64,000 nt of DNA from Macrosoma leucophasiata (taxonomy: Eukaryota > Arthropoda > Insecta > Lepidoptera > Hedylidae): contig JAWQUS010000011.1 of assembly GCA_036365455.1 (NCBI GenBank), forward strand, positions 4,608,001 to 4,672,000, given 5' to 3'. The translations under genes were made by a program, and so were the position numbers. Positions 22,115 to 32,506 of the stretch are shown piece after piece. A model generated the notes under the pieces. The model had not been told where the DNA came from. It worked only from the letters and a program-made list of their open reading frames with translations, and did not search any database. How positions within the stretch are numbered: position 1 is the stretch's first letter; each line of letters opens with the position of its first letter.

Positions 22115-23610
22115 CTTCCATAGAATCATATTGCCCTGTGTGAAGGAAAGTGAATCAAATCACTACACCGCTGTTCCAAGTTATTTAATAGGATGAAGGA
22201 AGAAATAAGGAACGCCACTAAAGCTCGCTAGTTTTCCACCAGGTTTTCGCATAAATTTAAGCTGGGTGTGACAATGTAACTACACTCAAATTTGACCAAA
22301 AATATTTATTTTAAACTGTCCATTATATTTTGGAAATCGATTGGAATTGTCTTGGACTGTAGTATTACTTCTTTAACATCATGAAGCATAATCGCGACTT
22401 ATGAATTATTTATTTCACAATGACAGCCCACTTAACGGAGGTTCTACCAGGGAACTGTTCGTTTGACCAAATGGACATCTTATGCGGTAGTAATAAATGC
22501 TATGCTTATTTGATTGCTTTTGGATGAGCAGAGAAAATCCAAACTGTACCTACCTACCACTAAAGCAACTAACAAACTACGAAACCGCGAACACGATCGA
22601 TAACGCGTAACGATTTCTAGTAAACGCACTTAACCACCTAGTTACCTTTGTATATTTAACGGTAGTTTGTTCAGAGTAATTTGTAACTTTGCGCTATCGC
22701 CAACTCCGAAGTAGATAAGCGTAAAAAAACATAAAAACAAGCCATTATTCTATGGAAAGTTTATCGTCACCGTTCACTGCGACCGATATGAATCATCGGT
22801 GGGACGTAAATAAATGATTTATTTCTTTACAAAAACCCATTAGAAAACATAAGCTTTAACGTGTTTAATGTCATCTAAACCACTAATATTCTAATTTTAT
22901 AAACGAGAATCTGATTTTAATTAACATCCCGTGTAACAAATATATTTGCGAAACATGTTTGTGGCAATTAAGAGAGGAAATAGCGGTAAATATTATTTGG
23001 TAGTCTGTAGATTAATTGCATCACATAATAATAAATGTTTTATTGGAAAGCTGTTAAATATTACATGTATTGCAAATCATACACACTACCAGTGTTGGTT
23101 CCCAAGCGCAGTTATTTGACTTACATAATCAATTCCATAAAAAGATAAGATAAAAGAAATCATTAAGTTAATTTTGCGTAAACACATAGGTATACACAAT
23201 TTATGAAACCACTACAGAATGATGGTATCACTCATCATTACATCACCAACTTGTAAAGATTAACTCTGCTATATTGCACACCATAAAAATAACGACGCTA
23301 ATTGAGTTTTCGCGCATTAACACCAAGCTAAATATGGTTCAATTCGGCGTAGGAGAAATCGACTTGAAAAAAAGACTCGTGAAGATATGACTCGTGATAA
23401 TATGTACCTTCTTTGGAGTTGTGGTATGACAAGTCTGATATAGGGTGTAGGATAAAACGCAGGTCAACTTGAAGTTCCTATTTACCCTAATGGAGCAAAC
23501 AAATAAGGACCTGATAGTAATTAATTGGATGTCGAGATTTATTCGCTACTAATTTTAATAATCGAAAGAGACAAAAACTCTCCAATGTTTAATAACAAAC
23601 AATAAAGGGA
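22115..23610. other. Unassigned AT-rich DNA
   Basis: No gene, RNA or repeat family was recognised over 1.5 kb. No ATG frame of 60 codons or more lies wholly within it. Confidence 0.35.
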
Positions 23611-23616
23611 GAATTC

Positions 23617-23911
23617 ACTGGTGGTAGAGCTCCAGTGTCGGAGCTCGCGGGCGTAGGCACCACCGCATTACCTAATATACTTGCCGCTAAATGGTAGTGT
23701 TCAACACTATCGTGTTCCGGTCAGGTGGTAATGTACGGCCCTGTAATTTCCGGCACAGAGGCATAAGACCTTAGGCCTCAGGAGTGGTAACGCATCTGCA
23801 TTTTGACCTTGGTCTTTGTGTGGGTGTCTATAGGCTGCAGTCATCACTTAACATCAATGTGAACTGCATGCTTGTTTACCACTTCCAAAACAAAAAAAAA
23901 AAAAAAAAAAA
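23617..23911 (+). mobile_element. SINE family B, full length
   Basis: A complete copy from ACTGGTGGTAGAGCTCCAGT to a 3' run of 18 or more A residues after TTACCACTTCCAAAAC. The long homopolymer tail and intact body suggest a recent insertion by target-primed reverse transcription. Confidence 0.9.
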
Positions 23912-24394
23912 GAATAATTGGAAACAGGGACGACTTGTCCGTTCAGTTTTCAATTTCAATAAATCGAAATAGTCGTATTTGTCGAGGTGCAGTCCCGGAA
24001 CTTTCCGCTTATCCAAAACCAAGCAAATGTAGCTTTTGTTTCCACTGGATAAGGTTTCCATGTGGTCAAACGTCCAGTTCTCAGGGAGTACATTCACGGG
24101 GCTACATAACATGGGGCGATACCTGACGAAAGCGAAATAACCCGGCAGCCATTTCCTATACGCAAGTTACGCGGCCCATTAAGCATTTTCAACGAGCCGA
24201 TGCGAGAAACAAACATAGGTATACTTACAATGGATGTGACATACATTTTTCAGTAGGTACCTAGTCTAGTGATACCAGGCCTGCTACCTGAACCCAAGAT
24301 TCCGATGTATCAGTAGAGGTCACTACTGCTACCGTTGGACGTTATCAGCTCAAAATGACAACCGGACTGCACCCAAATATGTACTTCTCCTGAG

Positions 24395-24520
24395 GTCAAT
24401 GTCTTAGAATGTGAGTTTTGGGTTCGACCCCAGATGCGATGAGGGAGACCTGTTGGAATTTTCGCATTTTCTGGAAGTTTCACAGTACCAGCCTTGGCGT
24501 TTAGTAATATGCTCAAGTCA
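24395..24520 (+). mobile_element. SINE family A, diverged copy
   Basis: A box B-like GGGTTCGACCCC is followed by GCATTTTCTGGAAGTTTCAC, AGTACCAGCC and GTTTAGTAATATGCTC. These align with the family-A middle region; both ends are lost. Confidence 0.55.
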
Positions 24521-25084
24521 AAAGGATTATGTTTTACAAAAAAAACCTAATGGCACTGCCGAATCAAGTGCAAAACTAAAGTCTAAAGGCTCTTATCGTT
24601 GTACACAGAAGCGACAAATCCCTGGTGGTATTACATGCATTAATAGTTACAAAAAAACAAACGCGTTTCCTCAGTTTTCCTTCTCGAATCCCCTTTATTA
24701 GGGCGGAAGCTCGGGCACATTTTCAAACCAAATAGTTTTCATATTCTAAGATGTGGCAAATAAAAACGCAATATACAAAAGTTGAGTGAAACGTTGACGT
24801 CGCAACTTCATGTGCCAACAGTAGGTATTTGTAACAATAATGGAACAAAACACTCTTGTAGAAAGACAGCCATTTTCACATGTCAACCGAGATGAGTGAT
24901 CGACTCTCGCCGCCGCTGAATTTATTAGTAAAGTCTGTCGACGGTAAGCTTTTCTTCAGATGAGAAATCTTTTAAAAAAACGGCCTAGTGTGGGTCAGTT
25001 CGAGCACAGGGTTCTTTACTATTGTTAAATACCATAGATTTCTTGCAGGTTATGATGTCATCTATAAGTAAGGTATTATATCAA

Positions 25085-25355
25085 ATACTTATTCATCATC
25101 ATCATATCAGCCATAGGACGTCCACTGCTGAACATAGGCCTCTCCCAATGATCTCCATGCCTACCGATCGGAAGTGACGTGCATCCAGCGGGTACCTGCA
25201 GCCTTGACTAGGTCGTCGGTCCATCTTGCAGGTGGACGTCCTACGCTGCGCTTGCCGATACGTGGTCTCCACTCCAGAACCTTTCTGCCCCAACGGCTAT
25301 GAGTTCTCCGAGCTATGTGCCCTGCCCATTGCCACTTCAGCTTGGAGATCAATAC
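25085..25355 (-). mobile_element. RTE-type LINE, 3' end fragment
   Basis: The minus-strand frame reads KLKWQWAGHIARR, then GRKVLEWRPRIGKRSVGRPP and ARWTDDLVKAAG. This is the C-terminal tail of the RTE polyprotein. It ends in the standard GGACGTCCACTGCTGAAC block with CAT repeats beyond it. A one-base shift separates two overlapping frames. Confidence 0.85.
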
Positions 25356-25529
25356 CTATTACTTTCAAATTTTTTGTAGTCTAGTAGTGACGGCGATATT
25401 TTTTCTATTAAAAATTCTTCAATTTATTATTGAATAGAGAACTACTTCGTTTAAAATTTATTCATTTATTTATTTATACACGTATACTGCTTATATATCG
25501 CACATAAAAAAGGCGGACTGCGGATGTAT

Positions 25530-25605
25530 GTGGTAGACAGTCAGACAAACAGACAGACACAAGGGAACCGTATTTTCCTATTGTAACATGGAACCCTAAA
25601 ATTGC
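25530..25605 (+). repeat. Interspersed repeat 3' end (GACAGACACAAGGGAACCG)
   Basis: GACAGTCAGACAAACAGACAGACACAAGGG, in pieces, then AACATGGAACCCTAAAA is the terminal part of the GACTCCGCTGTCCGT-type lepidopteran repeat (compare 13970). Confidence 0.55.
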
Positions 25606-26189
25606 TCACAACATACCCATGTGATATACGGTGTAGGGTTCACAAAACATTTCATCCATTCATTTTCATTACCCTTATAACTTATCACAGCCTTGATTGA
25701 TATTATTTGAATGAAAAACATTTTATTCCCGATAAAAAGTATTTTTGAACCATATTGTTACAAATTTGCATACAATTGACATACTTGACCTAGAATTATC
25801 CCGGTGACACGCATTTGGTCCGTGGACTGGATAGACTCTACATAAATAAATACACAATTAATTTAAAAGCATGTAGGATGTCTATTTGTGACATTATAGT
25901 ATAACATTAATAAGAGTACAATTTCAAAGAAAAATTGTATCATAATACTTTTTTCATGAACTGACATGCAATTTTTATGCCACATATTTAAGCCAATGAA
26001 ACTATTTAGAATGCCCCCCCTATAACATTAAATAACCTATGCGTAACCTCAACACCAATCACGTCCCAAAAAGAGGCAATTAAAAATGTCGGTCATACTC
26101 AGACATCCGATTCAATTTTTGCTCTGATTCGAGCGAGGTCGATTGCGCAAACGGACTATGCTCCGTGCCAGCTTACCTATATACAAACT

Positions 26190-26290
26190 TCACGCTTGTA
26201 TGACCCCATGGTGTAGGAAGAGGCATATGTCGCGTACATGAAAATACCCACGACTCGCCAGTTACATTTTGGCACATGTAATATTATGAC
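26190..26290 (-). mobile_element. SINE family A, 3' fragment
   Basis: CTTCACGCTTGTATGACCCC, GGTGTAGGAAGAGGC and CCCACGACTCGCCAGTTACA match the reversed 3' half of family A. Confidence 0.65.
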
Positions 26291-26307
26291 ATAACATCTA
26301 AGGACAA

Positions 26308-26705
26308 TTAAATAATGCCCTGTAATTTCCGGCACAGAGGCACACCGCGGACACTCCTCCATAATTCCATACAAACGCTTAATTTGGTCTCTATTACACA
26401 GACATCAATCAGTGAAGTGTATTTACACGTGTACCTGTGTGCGTAGCACGTAGAAAATACCAACCGTCGCCCATAAGAGGGAAGGAGGTTGGGTGATGCG
26501 GGGAAATCGTGCGGGACGTCGAAGTGTCCATTCTATACGTAGTATATTACATATTCTCTGACAGAGGCATAACACCTTAGGCCTCAGGAGTGGTAACGCA
26601 TCTGCATTTTGACCTCGGTCTTTGTGTGGGTGTCTATAAGCTGCAGTCATCACTTAACATCAATGTGAACTGCTAGCTTGTTAGCCACTTCCGTAAAATA
26701 AAAAA
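26308..26705 (+). mobile_element. SINE family B interrupted by element family E
   Basis: The SINE starts AATGCCCTGTAATTTCCGGC and is interrupted at ACAGAGG. It resumes at 26561 with ACAGAGGCATAACACCTTAG and runs to an AAAATAAA-type tail. Removing 26341-26560 and one ACAGAGG restores the usual SINE order. Confidence 0.9.
26334..26567 (-). mobile_element. Short element family E, copy 2 (26341-26560)
   Basis: A 220-bp element inserted inside a SINE-B copy. Both sides carry the direct repeat ACAGAGG (26334-26340, 26561-26567). It reads CACACCGCGGACACTCC to ACATATTCTCTG, which is the reverse complement of copy 1 at 5805-6025. Because the target is a known sequence, the boundaries are well fixed. 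Confidence 0.9.
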
Positions 26706-26899
26706 ATAAAAAAAATAAAAGAGGATATAGCGTAATGGCCAAACCACGAGTGTAGGTTGGGAAACTGCCGAAAAATGGAACTCAATAGCAGTCCCTCGCC
26801 GACATGGGTATTGAATTCAGGCTCCCAACGCAACAGAAGTGACCAGCTCCCACTACACTATTGAGGCAGTAAACCGACTACGCTCTATGCGCTCTTCCA

Positions 26900-28033
26900 G
26901 GCAGCTATGTTCGTAATACGGCCGGCGGCGTCGGCGTGTAAGTTTCATGGACGGTACAAAACACTAACACGTATTCCTGATAGTTCGCCCACTGATAAGA
27001 AACGTTGAGAGCTTCGTAAATGCTCATTTAATTCCTATTGGATACAAGATTCATTACCGGTGGTTCGTTTAACTTTAGTCACAAACTATAAGCACGATAA
27101 TTATGAAATCCATTTCCATTACTAGTCCCGCAAGCAGATGGCCCATAAATTGTGATTGGAGATGTTTAAGCCATAGTTTAGTTAGATGAAGTGTCGGTGT
27201 CGGCAATGAGACGTATAACGAACTTCTAACTTCAAACTCCAAACAAGCCGACAACAGGTTCGTTTAAATAGATTCCATTCTTTTTAATAGCTTCGAATAC
27301 TCAACACTGAGATTATGTTTGACTGTTCCCTGCGAGAGTTCATATTTAAAAAATCCGCATGGTGATAGGGAAAGAACGGTTCCCGAATTGGAGGCTGCTA
27401 TTTGACAAAAGAAGCAAAGGTGGCCTTTACCTGCTGATGGATTAAGCTGAGGAATACACCGGGACACAGCTGAATTCAAGGTTTTTAAACAAACTGGTGA
27501 AATGGGTTAACAATTTAAGGGGTACTCGTTCATGCAGTTGAATGGATTGAATGATCGCCAAGTAGGCATTGATACTGGAAAATGTATAACTAGAATTATC
27601 TTACAATACTTACAAATAAAAATATATCTTCATTTTTTGCTGCATAATTTTATTGTATACAAATTGGAAGACACTGACTGCTGCAACACATCGCAAGCTA
27701 CCGCTGCAGGCAGGATTCACAATTAAATTATTACCTTACCTTACCGTATCTAGGTAACCTACTGTCGCCATAAAACTAGCAAATTTAAAGTGGACAAAAC
27801 CTATAAAACTGTGTAATATAGATAGGTCTATGATAAGCTGATAAAATATATGATATTTCAAGTACATGGGCGGTCATAGGGGCTGCAAGTTTGTAAGTGG
27901 TCATTCAACTCTAACAAGATTTTCTTCATAGATAAAGTCGGTGCGATACCATACACAGCTATAGTAAGAACCTTCTTAAAATGCTGCAAAATATTTATAT
28001 TACAAACTAGGTATGTGAATGTCTCAGAACCAA
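26900..28033. other. Unassigned DNA
   Basis: No gene was recognised. The frames at 27264 (minus, 71 codons) and 27532 (plus, 64 codons) carry no known motif. Confidence 0.3.
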
Positions 28034-28099
28034 ACATTTTTTTCCGAATTATAAAATCCAACATCGCTATGTTGGATTGTATAATTCGGAAAAAAATGT
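28034..28099. repeat. Inverted repeat with 31-bp arms
   Basis: ACATTTTTTTCCGAATTATA-AAATCCAACAT pairs with its complement across CGCT, with one or two mismatches. It would form a 31-bp hairpin. No flanking direct repeat was obvious. Confidence 0.85.
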
Positions 28100-29100
28100 G
28101 CCAGCGACCACTACCCTATCGAAGAGGTAAATTATAAAAACCAACAATTCGTACGAGTAGACAACCATGATCTGGCATCTACTTAAAAGTCCTTTTCAAC
28201 ATGAAGGAAATACTAGGTATATTTTGACAACGTCAACAAATGTGAGCAAATCAGTATGATTCTAATTAAATGTCGACTCGGGGCAGGACAAAACTTGGAA
28301 GGATAGAAAACCGCAAGTTCACATGCCCTATAAAAGAGATGCATTATTTCACAACGTAGAGAATGTTAATATATTAAATTGCTGAAGTAACAATGAGAAA
28401 GGATAAGTAAGTAAATAAGGAATAGGCCATTTTCTTTAAGAAAATTTTACGACCATATTCACTTTTCTAAGGAAAACCTTATAGGGCTTGACAGTAGGCA
28501 GTCGTCAATTATCGCTTTAAACAGGTATGAATTAATGATTGAAAATGGCATCAAATTACCAGTAACATTCTACAATGCACCCGCGCGAAGCCGGGGCGAA
28601 TCGCTAGTTAAAAATAAATAAATAAATATCTCAAAACAAAGGTTTAGACGGAAAGCCTATTTTACCATCTTTATTCATCATTAAAAAAAGAATACAAATC
28701 GAAACCAACACAGTCAAGCTGTTTCCAGGGCCGGTTAAAAAGCCAAACCAGACAGCATCGGTATTAACGAGATGAGATTTTTACGCCCTTGTACCGCAAT
28801 ATACGGCGACTAGCCGTGTGCTTATACAGTAACGAGGTTACCGAGCATTCGTCTTGCCTATAAAAAGCTTATGACTCGTAACTCGCGAATCAATCTGCAG
28901 ATGGAAGTCGGCGCGTTTTCCAGTAGTTTCGACACTCTCACAATTAAGTAATGACTGATTTACTACAACATTTCAGGTCTCTTTTAGGGTTCGAGTAATG
29001 TATACACAGTTTTGTAAAAAAAAAGGAACCCTTTGATCACTCAAAGCTTAGGTATTAGAGGTAACCCAGTACAAGTGAGTTCAACTCAAAATTTTCAAAC
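28100..29100. other. Unassigned AT-rich DNA
   Basis: No gene was recognised. A fragment CCCGCGCGAAGCCGGGGCGA near 28580 is the end of a common lepidopteran repeat. Confidence 0.3.
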
Positions 29101-29102
29101 AA

Positions 29103-29240
29103 GTATACAGTTCACATTTATGGTAAGTGAATACAGTAGCCTCATATTCATAAAAACAAGATATTTCAATACAGATCCATTGCCACTATGCTTGAAATTA
29201 CAGTTATTAATTACCATCTGCCCGAAACATGATAGCAATT
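29103..29240 (-). mobile_element. SINE family B, left part of the copy split by the array
   Basis: TATACAGTTCACATTTATGG to CTGCCCGAAACATGATAGCA aligns with the reversed 3' two-thirds of family B. The remainder resumes at 34739. It provides the pre-insertion target sequence for the giant array. Confidence 0.8.
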
Positions 29241-32200
29241 ATTTTTATTTTTAAAGAAATGAAAGAAAAATTTGACTTCAGGCGAGGCTCGAACTCGCGA
29301 CCTACTGGGAATCTAGTCCAGCCGCTCTTCCAATTGAGCTACTGAAGCCCTGCCCGATTTGTCGAATTTTTCCTTCACATCTATTGCATTGGTTTATGGT
29401 ACCAGTAGCGCCATCTATTACCAACTATGCTAGTTAGGCAACCGATATAATAGACTTTTCAGTTTATTGAATATCGTAAAGAAGTCGCTTTTACCCTTAA
29501 TAATTGTTTTATATTATTTCGCATTAACACATGCTTGTGAAATATATTTTTATTTTTAAAGAAATGAAAGAAAAATTTGACTTCAGGCGAGGCTCGAACT
29601 CGCGACCTACTGGGAATCTAGTCCAGCCGCTCTTCCAATTGAGCTACTGAAGCCCTGCCCGATTTGTCGAATTTTTCCTTCACATCTATTGCATTGGTTT
29701 ATGGTACCAGTAGCGCCATCTATTACCAACTATGCTAGTTAGGCAACCGATATAATAGACTTTTCAGTTTATTGAATATCGTAAAGAAGTCGCTTTTACC
29801 CTTAATAATTGTTTTATATTATTTCGCATTAACACATGCTTGTGAAATATATTTTTATTTTTAAAGAAATGAAAGAAAAATTTGACTTCAGGCGAGGCTC
29901 GAACTCGCGACCTACTGGGAATCTAGTCCAGCCGCTCTTCCAATTGAGCTACTGAAGCCCTGCCCGATTTGTCGAATTTTTCCTTCACATCTATTGCATT
30001 GGTTTATGGTACCAGTAGCGCCATCTATTACCAACTATGCTAGTTAGGCAACCGATATAATAGACTTTTCAGTTTATTGAATATCGTAAAGAAGTCGCTT
30101 TTACCCTTAATAATTGTTTTATATTATTTCGCATTAACACATGCTTGTGAAATATATTTTTATTTTTAAAGAAATGAAAGAAAAATTTGACTTCAGGCGA
30201 GGCTCGAACTCGCGACCTACTGGGAATCTAGTCCAGCCGCTCTTCCAATTGAGCTACTGAAGCCCTGCCCGATTTGTCGAATTTTTCCTTCACATCTATT
30301 GCATTGGTTTATGGTACCAGTAGCGCCATCTATTACCAACTATGCTAGTTAGGCAACCGATATAATAGACTTTTCAGTTTATTGAATATCGTAAAGAAGT
30401 CGCTTTTACCCTTAATAATTGTTTTATATTATTTCGCATTAACACATGCTTGTGAAATATATTTTTATTTTTAAAGAAATGAAAGAAAAATTTGACTTCA
30501 GGCGAGGCTCGAACTCGCGACCTACTGGGAATCTAGTCCAGCCGCTCTTCCAATTGAGCTACTGAAGCCCTGCCCGATTTGTCGAATTTTTCCTTCACAT
30601 CTATTGCATTGGTTTATGGTACCAGTAGCGCCATCTATTACCAACTATGCTAGTTAGGCAACCGATATAATAGACTTTTCAGTTTATTGAATATCGTAAA
30701 GAAGTCGCTTTTACCCTTAATAATTGTTTTATATTATTTCGCATTAACACATGCTTGTGAAATATATTTTTATTTTTAAAGAAATGAAAGAAAAATTTGA
30801 CTTCAGGCGAGGCTCGAACTCGCGACCTACTGGGAATCTAGTCCAGCCGCTCTTCCAATTGAGCTACTGAAGCCCTGCCCGATTTGTCGAATTTTTCCTT
30901 CACATCTATTGCATTGGTTTATGGTACCAGTAGCGCCATCTATTACCAACTATGCTAGTTAGGCAACCGATATAATAGACTTTTCAGTTTATTGAATATC
31001 GTAAAGAAGTCGCTTTTACCCTTAATAATTGTTTTATATTATTTCGCATTAACACATGCTTGTGAAATATATTTTTATTTTTAAAGAAATGAAAGAAAAA
31101 TTTGACTTCAGGCGAGGCTCGAACTCGCGACCTACTGGGAATCTAGTCCAGCCGCTCTTCCAATTGAGCTACTGAAGCCCTGCCCGATTTGTCGAATTTT
31201 TCCTTCACATCTATTGCATTGGTTTATGGTACCAGTAGCGCCATCTATTACCAACTATGCTAGTTAGGCAACCGATATAATAGACTTTTCAGTTTATTGA
31301 ATATCGTAAAGAAGTCGCTTTTACCCTTAATAATTGTTTTATATTATTTCGCATTAACACATGCTTGTGAAATATATTTTTATTTTTAAAGAAATGAAAG
31401 AAAAATTTGACTTCAGGCGAGGCTCGAACTCGCGACCTACTGGGAATCTAGTCCAGCCGCTCTTCCAATTGAGCTACTGAAGCCCTGCCCGATTTGTCGA
31501 ATTTTTCCTTCACATCTATTGCATTGGTTTATGGTACCAGTAGCGCCATCTATTACCAACTATGCTAGTTAGGCAACCGATATAATAGACTTTTCAGTTT
31601 ATTGAATATCGTAAAGAAGTCGCTTTTACCCTTAATAATTGTTTTATATTATTTCGCATTAACACATGCTTGTGAAATATATTTTTATTTTTAAAGAAAT
31701 GAAAGAAAAATTTGACTTCAGGCGAGGCTCGAACTCGCGACCTACTGGGAATCTAGTCCAGCCGCTCTTCCAATTGAGCTACTGAAGCCCTGCCCGATTT
31801 GTCGAATTTTTCCTTCACATCTATTGCATTGGTTTATGGTACCAGTAGCGCCATCTATTACCAACTATGCTAGTTAGGCAACCGATATAATAGACTTTTC
31901 AGTTTATTGAATATCGTAAAGAAGTCGCTTTTACCCTTAATAATTGTTTTATATTATTTCGCATTAACACATGCTTGTGAAATATATTTTTATTTTTAAA
32001 GAAATGAAAGAAAAATTTGACTTCAGGCGAGGCTCGAACTCGCGACCTACTGGGAATCTAGTCCAGCCGCTCTTCCAATTGAGCTACTGAAGCCCTGCCC
32101 GATTTGTCGAATTTTTCCTTCACATCTATTGCATTGGTTTATGGTACCAGTAGCGCCATCTATTACCAACTATGCTAGTTAGGCAACCGATATAATAGAC

Positions 32201-32506
32201 TTTTCAGTTTATTGAATATCGTAAAGAAGTCGCTTTTACCCTTAATAATTGTTTTATATTATTTCGCATTAACACATGCTTGTGAAATATATTTTTATTT
32301 TTAAAGAAATGAAAGAAAAATTTGACTTCAGGCGAGGCTCGAACTCGCGACCTACTGGGAATCTAGTCCAGCCGCTCTTCCAATTGAGCTACTGAAGCCC
32401 TGCCCGATTTGTCGAATTTTTCCTTCACATCTATTGCATTGGTTTATGGTACCAGTAGCGCCATCTATTACCAACTATGCTAGTTAGGCAACCGATATAA
32501 TAGACT
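29241..32506 (-). repeat. Left arm: 11 minus-strand copies of the 305-bp unit
   Basis: The period is exactly 305 bp. tRNA-like sequences on the minus strand begin (low coordinate, C73) at 29274, 29579, 29884, 30189, 30494, 30799, 31104, 31409, 31714, 32019 and 32324, each covering 75 bases. I saw no base difference between units. Each unit also carries a spacer with TAGATGGCGCTACTGGTACC and the 5' head sequence. The eleventh unit is cut off after AATATAATAGACT-type spacer sequence at the inversion point. Confidence 0.95.
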
